In this document: positions 1-5,930 of the stretch, piece after piece | Numbering within the stretch: position 1 is the stretch's first letter | Layout of the letters: every line of letters starts with the position of its first letter | From: Paludibacteraceae bacterium | GTDB taxonomy: Bacteria; Bacteroidota; Bacteroidia; Bacteroidales; Paludibacteraceae | NCBI GenBank assembly: GCA_947471245.1 | Contig: CANIXM010000109.1 | Coordinates: 1-6,812 of the forward strand | Direction: 5' to 3' | DNA: 6,812 nt | Program-made: the position numbers and the translations under genes | The notes under the pieces: model-generated | What the model was told of the DNA's origin: nothing | The model's database searches: none | What the model saw: the letters and a program-made list of their open reading frames with translations, nothing else

Positions 1-629
1 GCTGTTTTGACAACAGCTTTAAAGAGTTGTTCGTTGCAATCGATTTTTGCCACGTCATTGCGGGTGAATCGTATCACAGCCGATTTTACTTTGGGAGGAG
101 GGTCGAAAACATGCTCGTGAACAGTAAACAGATACTCGATTTTGTAATAGGCTTGCATCAAAACGCTCAAAATGCCATAGGTTTTGCTGCCTGGAGGTGC
201 AGCAATGCGTTCAGCCACTTCTTTTTGAATCATTCCAGCTAGGCAAGGAATATCGTCCTTGTGATCTAGCATCTTGAAAAATATCTGGCTTGAAATATTA
301 TACGGGAAATTTCCAATGACACAATACTTATCGGAAAAAATCGTTTTTAAATCCAACTTCAGAAAGTCGCCTTCTATTACTCTTAGTTGTGGAAAATGCT
401 CTTGCAAGTAGGCTACGGACTCCGTGTCAAGCTCAATGGCAGTAAGGTCAATTCGTTCATCCTGTAACAAAAACTGGGTAAGCACTCCAGTGCCTGGTCC
501 GATTTCTAGAACTGAAGTAGGTCCATCGAGCACCAGACTGTCAGCAATGCGTCGAGCCACTTCCATGTCTTTGAGAAAGTGTTGACCCAGATGCTTTTTT
601 GCTCTTACAGGCGATTTATAAGTTTTCAT
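1..629 (-). CDS. rsmA: 16S rRNA dimethyladenosine transferase RsmA (KsgA), 3' end outside the window
   Basis: This SAM-dependent enzyme dimethylates two adjacent adenines in the 3' terminal helix of 16S rRNA (A1518 and A1519 in E. coli numbering) late in 30S assembly in the cytoplasm. The reverse strand reads open from 629 to the left edge, giving 209 complete residues of a family usually about 260 long, so the C-terminal domain is mostly missing. Visible hallmarks are the KKHLGQHFL N-terminal motif (residues 11-19), the SAM-binding EIGPGTGVLT (42-51), the acidic ELD at the end of strand 2 (66-68), GDF (87-89), and the catalytic motif NFPYNISSQ (107-115). NFPY replaces the NLPY/NIPY common elsewhere. 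The ATG at 629 is chosen because it puts KKHLGQHFL at the usual distance from the N-terminus. The frame stays open upstream to another ATG at 716, but that would add 29 unusual residues and start almost on the predicted transcription start. The gene is divergent from the gtrA operon. Confidence 0.96.
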   Translation of the reverse strand, partial: MKTYKSPVRAKKHLGQHFLKDMEVARRIADSLVLDGPTSVLEIGPGTGVLTQFLLQDERIDLTAIELDTESVAYLQEHFPQLRVIEGDFLKLDLKTIFSDKYCVIGNFPYNISSQIFFKMLDHKDDIPCLAGMIQKEVAERIAAPPGSKTYGILSVLMQAYYKIEYLFTVHEHVFDPPPKVKSAVIRFTRNDVAKIDCNEQLFKAVVKT

Positions 630-698
630 TCGACCAGTTATTTGATATTCAATGCTATGTATTTGATAATAGTAATTGGTTGATGCCAGATGAATTCG

Positions 699-706
699 TA
701 TCTTTG
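699..706 (+). promoter_or_regulatory. Bacteroidota-type promoter -7 box for the gtrA operon
   Basis: TATCTTTG matches the TAnnTTTG -7 consensus of the Bacteroidota housekeeping sigma factor. A TTG at 676-678 lies 20 bases upstream, in the range expected for the -33 element. The predicted start would be near 713, leaving a leader of about 75 nt before the ATG at 789. The assignment rests on motif match and position only. Confidence 0.5.
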
Positions 707-726
707 CATCTTGCATTTTGGGAATG

Positions 727-734
727 CAAAAGTA
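727..734 (-). promoter_or_regulatory. Possible -7 box for rsmA
   Basis: Read on the minus strand this is TACTTTTG, a TAnnTTTG match, with transcription predicted to begin near 720 and run left into rsmA (leader of about 90 nt to the ATG at 629). I see no clear TTG at the -33 position, so it is weaker than the opposing box. Together with that box it forms an inverted repeat, TTTGCAT at 703-709 and ATGCAAA at 724-730. Confidence 0.35.
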
Positions 735-788
735 GTGATAAATAGTCTGATATGTGTAATTCGTGATGTATAATCTTTTTTTACTCTG

Positions 789-1298
789 ATGAAAAATTTG
801 TTTGTTCAATTCGGCAATCTTACAAGCCGGATTTTTGATTTCTTTTATCCTCCATTTGGCAAATATCTTAAGATGAACATCCGATTATATCGCTATGCGA
901 TGTCGGGATCTGTGAATGTTGTTTTTGGGTGGATACTTTTTTATGTCATCTACAACTTTATACTCGACCATAAAAATTTAGACTTAGGGTTTTTCACGTT
1001 CAGTTCGCACATTGCTTCACTGGCGATTACATCCCCTATTGCCCTTTTTTCGGGATTTATTTTACAAAAATACGTAACCTTTACCGAATCAGAATTAAGG
1101 GGAAAAACTCAACTTATTAGGTACTTAATTGTTTTTGCAATAAATGCCACTATCAACTATGCAGGGTTAAAGCTGCTGGTGGATTATTATGGATATGATG
1201 GTACTCCCTCACAAATGTTTATGACCATAGTGTGCATCCTTTTCAGTTATATTTCACAACATTTTTTCACGTTCAAAACCATCAACAAGAAGGAATGA
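789..1298 (+). CDS. GtrA-family small polytopic membrane protein
   Basis: The 169-residue protein has the shape of the GtrA family (PF04138): about four hydrophobic segments near residues 36-56, 72-92, 106-127 and 138-160. The family's repeated motif occurs twice, as GFILQKYVTF after the second segment and SYISQHFFTF at the end of the fourth. GtrA proteins sit in the inner membrane and are thought to help move or present polyprenyl-phosphate-linked sugars for cell-surface glycosylation; the substrate cannot be told here. No strong Shine-Dalgarno precedes the ATG at 789. An internal ATG at residue 29 sits just before the conserved RLYRYAMSGSVN core and is an alternative start. The stop overlaps the start of the next gene (ATGA), which indicates translational coupling. 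No glycosyltransferase gene accompanies it in the window. Confidence 0.85.
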   Translation: MKNLFVQFGNLTSRIFDFFYPPFGKYLKMNIRLYRYAMSGSVNVVFGWILFYVIYNFILDHKNLDLGFFTFSSHIASLAITSPIALFSGFILQKYVTFTESELRGKTQLIRYLIVFAINATINYAGLKLLVDYYGYDGTPSQMFMTIVCILFSYISQHFFTFKTINKKE

Positions 1299-2257
1299 TC
1301 AGTACCAAATCCATCATAGCTGTCTTGAAATGGGCAATAATAGCAGTGGCTTATCTGTTCTTGGCATATAAACTTATGACATTTGACAAGTATGATGCTT
1401 TACGTGAAGAATGGATTAAAATGCCGGTTTCAAGAGTCTGGTGGTTGGTGTATGTGATGGCTCTTCTTCCGTTCAATTGGCTGTTTGAGACTATCAAATG
1501 GCGCAAAATGGTTTCGAGTATAGAAGCTATCAGCTGGACTACTGCGATTCAAGGGATATTGGCAGGAATATCAACGGGTTTTTTCACACCCAACAGAGTG
1601 GGAGAAATGGTAGGTCGCATTGCATTTCTTTTACCTAGCAATAGAAAAGCAGGTGTCACCCTGAGTTTGGTAAACAGCATGACCCAAAACACTGTGATGG
1701 CTGTCTTTGGCATACCTGCTTGTATCTATTTTTTTGCAAAGACACAAGGCAGCATGGAAACCGACATGGCTGGTTTTCTGCTACTGATGATTGGCGTTGT
1801 TTTTGGGTTTATCGCATTATATGCAGCGCTTCCAAGCATTGGGAAAAATCTATCTGAAAGTAATCTATCTAAAAAAGCCAAAGAATTTATCTTCTGCCTT
1901 TCGTATTACACGAAAAAAGATCTAGCAATTATCATGGGGCTTTCTGTGGTTCGTTATTGGATATTTTGTATACAATTCTATTGTATGTTGCAGTTTTTTG
2001 GCATTCACTTAAACATCTCTCAAGCATTCGTTGCAATTCCTGCCAATTACCTGCTTGTCACCTTCACCCCTTCGCTAGCATTCTCAGAGGCTGCCGTAAG
2101 AAGTAGCTCAGCACTACTATTCATCGGGGCATATTCTGGCAAGGTAGTCCATATCGCCTTGGCTGGAATATCAATATGGGCTGTGAATTTTATCATCCCC
2201 ATGGTGCTAGGCACTGTAGTAATGATGATGGCAAAAAACTTTCTCAAATCAAAATAA
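1295..2257 (+). CDS. Flippase-like integral membrane protein (LPG synthase TM / UPF0104 family)
   Basis: This 320-residue polytopic membrane protein resembles the lysylphosphatidylglycerol synthase transmembrane family (PF03706, UPF0104). It has about seven or eight hydrophobic segments. The family's two signatures are visible as GFFTPNRVGEMVGRIAFL (residues 95-112) and SLAFSEAAVRSSSALLF (260-276). There is no C-terminal soluble aminoacyl-transferase domain, so it is not a full MprF; it corresponds to the membrane half, which in other proteins flips or transfers lipids. The ATG at 1295 is preferred over one at 1232 in the same frame: it gives a 4-base ATGA overlap with the GtrA gene, is preceded by the purine-rich AAGAAGGA, and removes 21 residues that only shadow the GtrA C-terminus. 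Pairing with GtrA suggests a role in a lipid-linked sugar or glycolipid process; this is inference from context. Confidence 0.85.
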   Translation: MISTKSIIAVLKWAIIAVAYLFLAYKLMTFDKYDALREEWIKMPVSRVWWLVYVMALLPFNWLFETIKWRKMVSSIEAISWTTAIQGILAGISTGFFTPNRVGEMVGRIAFLLPSNRKAGVTLSLVNSMTQNTVMAVFGIPACIYFFAKTQGSMETDMAGFLLLMIGVVFGFIALYAALPSIGKNLSESNLSKKAKEFIFCLSYYTKKDLAIIMGLSVVRYWIFCIQFYCMLQFFGIHLNISQAFVAIPANYLLVTFTPSLAFSEAAVRSSSALLFIGAYSGKVVHIALAGISIWAVNFIIPMVLGTVVMMMAKNFLKSK

Positions 2258-2295
2258 TAATGGCTGCCAACGTATTACATTGGACAGCCATTATT
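2256..2295. terminator. Inverted repeat between convergent genes, likely bidirectional terminator
   Basis: AATAATGGCTG at 2256-2266 pairs perfectly with CAGCCATTATT at 2285-2295 (11 bp). The stem can extend by a CC/GG pair with one bulged A. It begins inside the stop codon of the plus-strand gene and lies 10 bases past the end of the minus-strand receptor gene. On the minus strand it is followed by a T-rich stretch (ATTTTGATTT), so it fits best as terminator of the receptor transcript. On the plus strand no clear T run follows. Confidence 0.6.
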
Positions 2296-2305
2296 GCAAA
2301 TTTCA

Positions 2306-4567
2306 TCAAAACTTATACACCAAGTTTAGCAAAAAATTTCGAGTTGCCTGAGGATAAAGTCCCTTCATATCATACCTAGCATTGGAAACGCCATTATTGG
2401 TATAGGATGAATACACCCAAGCATTGCTCACGTACAATTCGTTCAGCACATTGTTTACCAATAGGTTCAACCCGATGCTTCCCGCCTTACCCAAATCAAA
2501 CAGATAGCCAACACGCAAATTGTTAACTAAATAAGCCTTCAGCGCTCTATCTTCACTGCCAGTATTGTCGATGTATTGTTTTCCGACATACATGGTCTGG
2601 AATGCAAATGACAGCTGTTTGAAATCCAAGGTCAAATTACTATTTCCTGTTATGCTTGGAGAAAAAGCGATGGGTGTATTTCCTAATTTATTTTCTACTT
2701 CGGGGAGTGGATTCCAAAGGGTGTCGAAAGTTGCTACATATTCTGCGTAATTAATAATTTTATTTTGACTTAAGGTGACATTTCCTGTCCAACTCAACCA
2801 TTCGGTTGGTTTTACTCCAAGCATTATCTCTACACCTGTGCGGTAACTCAACGGTATATTGGTGGTCAATGCCTCTCCTACTGAATTAATCTTACCATTG
2901 AGCACTAGCTGATTGCGGTAGTCCATATAATAGGCATTGAAGCCTACACTAAAAACTCGATTATGAATGAGATAACCTAACTCATAATCTATCAGTCGTT
3001 CTGCAACAGGAGCAGAAGCAGTAGGGTCAGTTGTAAAATTGGAACGCGTAGGCTCACGGTGCCCTACAGCAACAGAAGCATAGCATTTCACATGTTCATT
3101 AACATCATAATTTAACCCTCCTTTAGGATTAAAAAAGTGAAAGTATTTTTGAAAATCCAGCATCCCATTGGGGTTGTAATCATTCTCTCCATTTTTGCCT
3201 TTTACCTGATAATCGATGTATCGGTATTGCAAATCACCATAAACACTCAATTGATCCACAATGGAATAACTCGATTTAACATATATATTTGCATCTGATT
3301 TTCTACCATAATTGTTATAATACTCCTTATTGACAGCAACTGGTGGTAAAACAATTGGTGGTGAGATAATTAATGAGTCAAGTGTCAATACTTTTCCATA
3401 ATGCAGACCGTAGTAATGGTTTGCCCCTCCACCAATGACTAAAGACAATTTCTCACTCGTATATTTGGCAGAAAACACAGCTCCAGCAAAGTCGTTGTTC
3501 AACCATTTTTGTCGGGTTAAGTTACTGGCATTGATAGTATCAGGTGCTTGAATAATGGGGTCAATGCCATAAGTGGAATAGTATTGTCCCACTTTATACT
3601 CTTGATAATAACCCAGCCCTTTGGTATAATGGAGTGCGGAGTTGATAGTCCATGCTTCATTGAGGCTGTGAATCAGATGAAGCTGATAATTGGTTTGAGT
3701 GTAATTGTCGGTTTGGTCAGGATAGAAATTCTTGCCAATTGGATTTCCATACCCATCCAGAGCCATTGCTCCTGCCGGATTGTAGGTGCGGTTGGTAAGC
3801 AATGAGTCTGGTGATATGCCATTCCACGCATGATAGGTTCTTTCACGCCCTCCAAAAGTAATAAACTTGACGATGGTCTTTTCGCTGATATATCCTGCCT
3901 GAAGGAAATAGGCATTCAAATCGGAGGAAGCGCGCTGAACGTAGCCGTCCGAATGTATAGAAGAGAGTCTTCCATCGATTGCCCAATGTTTTGCAATGAG
4001 CCCGCTCCCACCTTTGAGAGTCAATCGGTAAGTGTTGAACGACCCATAACCGACGTTGGCTTCCACATTGGCCTTTTGATTAAGTGACTCTGTGTTCATA
4101 TTGATACTAGCACCAAATGCTCCAGCACCATTGGTGGAGCTACCCACACCTCGCTGTATTTGCAAGCCCCCCAGCGAGGAGGCTAAATCGGGCATATTCA
4201 CCCAAAAAACGCCGTGCGACTCAGCATCATTGACCGGTATTCCATTAATAGTGACATTGATACGACTGGCGTCAGTCCCACGAATACGAATGCCTGTATA
4301 TCCAATTCCTGCACCTGCATCGGAAGTGGTTACCATTGAAGGTGTCATAGCAAGCAAAAATGGTAAATCCTGCCCAAAGTTTTGCTTGGCAATTTCAATT
4401 TTGGTCACATTGGTAAATGCAATGGGAGTGTTGGAGGATGCCCTCACACCATTGACCTGTACTTCGGAAAGACGAATGGTGGTGAGACTGTCTTTACTTG
4501 ATTGTTGCGCATGCGCTACACTACCAGCAATCAACATGCTGGCAAAAAGAAAAAATACCTTTTTCAT
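2306..4567 (-). CDS. TonB-dependent outer-membrane receptor, TPP-riboswitch controlled (probable thiamin or precursor uptake)
   Basis: The 753-residue protein has a signal peptide (Lys-Lys N-terminus, hydrophobic residues 4-18, AHA cleavage site near residue 20). It then shows a TonB-box-like stretch, RLSEVQVNG at 32-40, and a plug domain at about 45-158 containing GIRIRGTDASRINVTINGIP (92-111) and an RGVGSSTNGAGAFGASI segment near 139-155. A long beta-barrel with many aromatic strands follows and ends in the terminal Phe expected for outer-membrane insertion. It lacks the N-terminal carboxypeptidase-regulatory-like domain of SusC-type receptors. Energy from TonB-ExbBD would drive import of a ligand into the periplasm. 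Sequence alone does not name the ligand, since related plugs occur in iron-complex receptors. The upstream TPP riboswitch makes thiamin or a thiamin precursor the best guess, as shown for a TPP-regulated receptor in Bacteroides. It is convergent with the gtrA operon and no gene lies behind it on its strand, so it appears monocistronic. Confidence 0.93.
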   Translation of the reverse strand: MKKVFFLFASMLIAGSVAHAQQSSKDSLTTIRLSEVQVNGVRASSNTPIAFTNVTKIEIAKQNFGQDLPFLLAMTPSMVTTSDAGAGIGYTGIRIRGTDASRINVTINGIPVNDAESHGVFWVNMPDLASSLGGLQIQRGVGSSTNGAGAFGASINMNTESLNQKANVEANVGYGSFNTYRLTLKGGSGLIAKHWAIDGRLSSIHSDGYVQRASSDLNAYFLQAGYISEKTIVKFITFGGRERTYHAWNGISPDSLLTNRTYNPAGAMALDGYGNPIGKNFYPDQTDNYTQTNYQLHLIHSLNEAWTINSALHYTKGLGYYQEYKVGQYYSTYGIDPIIQAPDTINASNLTRQKWLNNDFAGAVFSAKYTSEKLSLVIGGGANHYYGLHYGKVLTLDSLIISPPIVLPPVAVNKEYYNNYGRKSDANIYVKSSYSIVDQLSVYGDLQYRYIDYQVKGKNGENDYNPNGMLDFQKYFHFFNPKGGLNYDVNEHVKCYASVAVGHREPTRSNFTTDPTASAPVAERLIDYELGYLIHNRVFSVGFNAYYMDYRNQLVLNGKINSVGEALTTNIPLSYRTGVEIMLGVKPTEWLSWTGNVTLSQNKIINYAEYVATFDTLWNPLPEVENKLGNTPIAFSPSITGNSNLTLDFKQLSFAFQTMYVGKQYIDNTGSEDRALKAYLVNNLRVGYLFDLGKAGSIGLNLLVNNVLNELYVSNAWVYSSYTNNGVSNARYDMKGLYPQATRNFLLNLVYKF

Positions 4568-4576
4568 TTTTTAAAT

Positions 4577-4637
4577 TATTATTCCCTCCTGAAATAAACT
4601 GACGAAGGGATAAGTTAAACAAAAAAGGGGAATAATA
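4577..4637 (-). promoter_or_regulatory. 10-bp hairpin overlapping the receptor ribosome binding site
   Basis: In the receptor leader, UAUUAUUCCC (plus 4637-4628) is perfectly complementary to GGGAAUAAUA (plus 4586-4577), with a 41-nt loop between. The 3' arm includes the last three G of the only good Shine-Dalgarno in the window, AGGAGGG at 4590-4584, and ends 9 bases before the ATG at 4567. The Shine-Dalgarno is 16 bases from the ATG, too far for a textbook spacing, so the start may rely on folding or on Bacteroidota-style initiation. The pairing is seen directly; its role in control is inference. Confidence 0.5.
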
Positions 4638-4648
4638 GAGAATAGACC

Positions 4649-4687
4649 AAAAAAAGAGGAAAGCGAAAAAAAGCGGCTTTTCTTTCC
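4649..4687 (-). promoter_or_regulatory. Possible riboswitch expression-platform hairpin with U7 tract
   Basis: On the minus strand, GGAAAG (4687-4682), the 3' edge of the TPP aptamer, can pair with CUUUCC (4663-4658). A small inner AAAAG/CUUUU stem closes on a CCG loop, and seven U follow at 4655-4649. It looks like a weak intrinsic terminator or an antisequestor. Because its 5' arm overlaps the 3' strand of aptamer helix P1, it should compete with the TPP-bound form. Fold and role are predicted by eye only. Confidence 0.35.
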
Positions 4688-4760
4688 CTGCGTCGGCATT
4701 ATCCGAATCAGGTTCAATGGGTATAATCTCAGCCTGATGATACCATCAAGCACCCCTAAG
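4681..4760 (-). ncRNA. TPP riboswitch (THI element)
   Basis: The minus strand carries every conserved block of the TPP aptamer in order: GGGGTGC (4756-4750), a P3 stem CTTGATG/CATCAGG closed by a GTAT loop, CTGAGA, ATACCC pairing back to the first block as P2, TGAACCTGAT, CGGATAATGCCG forming P5, and GCAGGGAAAG at the 3' end. CCTG/CAGG forms P4 and TCTT/AAGA forms a short P1. The aptamer binds thiamin pyrophosphate and normally switches expression off. It sits about 115 nt upstream of the TonB-dependent receptor, its only apparent target. The divergent gene at 4942 is on the other strand and is not controlled by it. An open frame that crosses this element is incidental. Confidence 0.97.
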
Positions 4761-4786
4761 ATTAAGTGAATGTAAATTTACAACCG

Positions 4787-4794
4787 CAAAGATA
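4787..4794 (-). promoter_or_regulatory. Bacteroidota-type -7 box for the riboswitch-receptor transcript
   Basis: The minus strand reads TATCTTTG, an exact TAnnTTTG match, 31 bases before the first conserved block of the TPP aptamer. Transcription would begin near 4780, giving a leader of about 210 nt that contains the whole riboswitch. No exact TTG is found at the usual -33 distance. Confidence 0.5.
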
Positions 4795-4889
4795 GCTAAA
4801 AAGTTCAAATGCAGATAAAGGATTTTAACCAATTAAGCAAATTTGCCACATTTCCATTAACATACATTCATCTATTTCGAAAAATGTAT

Positions 4890-4897
4890 TACCTTTG
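4890..4897 (+). promoter_or_regulatory. Bacteroidota-type -7 box for the split membrane-protein gene
   Basis: TACCTTTG matches TAnnTTTG on the plus strand and predicts a start near 4904, a leader of about 38 nt before the ATG at 4942. This supports 4942, not the in-frame ATG at 4962 of the downstream frame, as the true translation start. The -33 region (TTC near 4867) is poor. Confidence 0.45.
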
Positions 4898-4941
4898 GAG
4901 TTGAATTCAAAACACAATACAAAGCTGATTAACAGAACGTT

Positions 4942-5330
4942 ATGAAAATAATTATTCTTAAATGGTTTCTTATTCTTTCTGGGATTATTCAAATCAGCTA
5001 TTGGGGCATCAGCCACCTGCTTTTTTACCGGAATGGTATCTTCACTCGGTAGGTATGGAATTGCTTGCAAGCCATCCAGGCGACACCTTAATTTTCTTAA
5101 ATGAAATTGGCGTTCTAACTATTGGGATGGGACTTGCTACGATTCTTACCAGTTCGAATCCTGTGAAAAACATAGCCATTATCATTATGTTGTATGTTAC
5201 CAGTATAGGTAGCATTTGCACTTCATTGTATCATATTCTAGTCAAAGGCATAGCACACGGCGAGTGGGCAACTATCATTATTATAGGAATTCAAATGACC
5301 ATTCTGACTGCACTTTATCCCTGGCATTAA
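4942..5330 (+). pseudogene. Small four-helix membrane protein gene interrupted by a -1 frameshift at a T6 run
   Basis: Two reading frames appear to make one protein. The ATG at 4942 opens a frame encoding a hydrophobic N-terminus and SYWGISHLLF (to residue 28), then stops at 5050-5052. The frame one base back carries on from the T run at 5021-5026 as LPEWYLHSVGMELLASHPGD, through three further hydrophobic stretches, to a TAA at 5328-5330. Joined, the product is about 129 residues with roughly four membrane segments and no cytoplasmic domain. The second frame has its own ATG at 4962, but its first 20 residues are polar, have no hydrophobic helix, and lie in the shadow of the first frame. A seventh T in the run would restore one frame (Leu-Phe-Leu-Pro-Glu-Trp). 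The cause may be a real deletion, a sequencing error in a homopolymer, or -1 ribosomal slippage of tRNA-Phe on TTT. I recognise no named family, and the function is unknown. Confidence 0.75.
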
Positions 5331-5563
5331 TTGAAGAAAAACTAAGTTGGTTTTCCACACTTTAGTATTTGCATTCCTGCTTGTCAAGAGAAAAGAGGTG
5401 ACTTTCTGCACCTCCCCCCGCCTTGCAGGATATATTTTTTACTTGAATAAAACTAGAAAAGTTTGATGGAATTGCAAATCCCACTTAACGATTGAATCAC
5501 AAATCTTCAACTACAGGGCACGATTCAATAGTGCAGTAGCATAGGGCTCGATTTATAGCATAT
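5331..5563. other. Non-coding stretch between convergent genes
   Basis: These 233 bases hold no credible gene on either strand and no tRNA-like fold that I can see. Beyond the nested hairpin at 5375-5440, the only structure is an 8-base inverted repeat, ATTGAATC at 5491-5498 with GATTCAAT at 5522-5529 (23-base spacer). It lies about 35 bases past the stop of the minus-strand gene ending at 5564 and may help end that transcript, though no T run follows. Confidence 0.5.
5375..5440 (+). terminator. Nested hairpin followed by a T run, possible terminator
   Basis: TCCTGC (5375-5380) pairs with GCAGGA (5425-5430). Inside it GAGGTG (5395-5400) pairs with CACCTC (5409-5414) over an 8-base loop. TATATTTTTT follows at 5431-5440. 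The element lies 45 bases after the stop of the split membrane-protein gene and fits a rho-independent terminator for it, although the outer stem is short and a run of six C (5414-5419) is unpaired. Confidence 0.4.
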
Positions 5564-5905
5564 TCACTCTTTTGGATGTGCTGGCTTATTAAAATATGGA
5601 CAGCCTTTGTAATACTTAACCTCTACAGAATCTCCTACTTTTAAAGACTGATCTTGACTGTTACCTTTATATTTTGCACCATTTACAACAAATTCATAAG
5701 AATAAGTAAACTGATGTCCAATATGTCCTCCATTTGGCAACACATTTTCTTCATTGATAATTACTCCTTTAATTTGTATTGCATTTTCGTCTACTAGCTG
5801 GTTATTTAAGATCGCATATCCAAAGTTATATAAACCATAGACAAACAATGCGAATCCAGCTAAAAGGTAAATCCTATCTGACAATCTATTCTTGTTTTTA
5901 TACAT
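5564..5905 (-). CDS. Small single-pass membrane protein of unknown function
   Basis: This 113-residue protein has a basic N-terminus (MYKNKNRLSDR), one hydrophobic helix at about residues 12-32, and an otherwise polar, beta-rich C-terminal part. That part contains FTYSYEFVVNGAKYKG (66-81) and VGDSVEVKYYKGCPYFNK (90-107). The pattern of YEF-V-NG-KY-G-S followed by VGDSVEV-YY resembles the DUF3592-type membrane-anchored domain; this is an impression from the motif, not a search result. The N-in orientation implied by the basic N-terminus would place the domain in the periplasm. It starts 25 bases after the stop of the gene at 6338-5931 on the same strand, with no promoter-like box between, so the two are probably co-transcribed. 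No Shine-Dalgarno is visible. Confidence 0.8.
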   Translation of the reverse strand: MYKNKNRLSDRIYLLAGFALFVYGLYNFGYAILNNQLVDENAIQIKGVIINEENVLPNGGHIGHQFTYSYEFVVNGAKYKGNSQDQSLKVGDSVEVKYYKGCPYFNKPAHPKE

Positions 5906-5930
5906 CTTTTTATGAATGGCGACCTAAATA

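Noticed and set aside
27..242. A 71-codon plus-strand open frame at the left edge.
   Set aside because: It lies antisense to rsmA, whose conserved motifs are unmistakable on the minus strand.
4092..4574. A 160-codon plus-strand open frame opposite the start of the receptor gene.
   Set aside because: It is the antisense shadow of the receptor's signal peptide and plug domain. Its Pro/Ala/Leu-rich composition follows from the reverse complement, and it has no start signals.
4571..4753. A 60-codon open frame on the minus strand between the TPP aptamer and the receptor start, considered as a leader peptide.
   Set aside because: It runs straight through the conserved aptamer bases, has no ribosome binding site, and its hydrophobic content comes from the T-rich leader. 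The riboswitch explains the sequence.
4962..5330. Treating the plus-strand frame from the ATG at 4962 as a complete 122-residue gene.
   Set aside because: Its first 20 residues are polar and shadow a hydrophobic N-terminus in the frame from 4942, which has a promoter box at the right distance. A frameshifted longer gene fits better.
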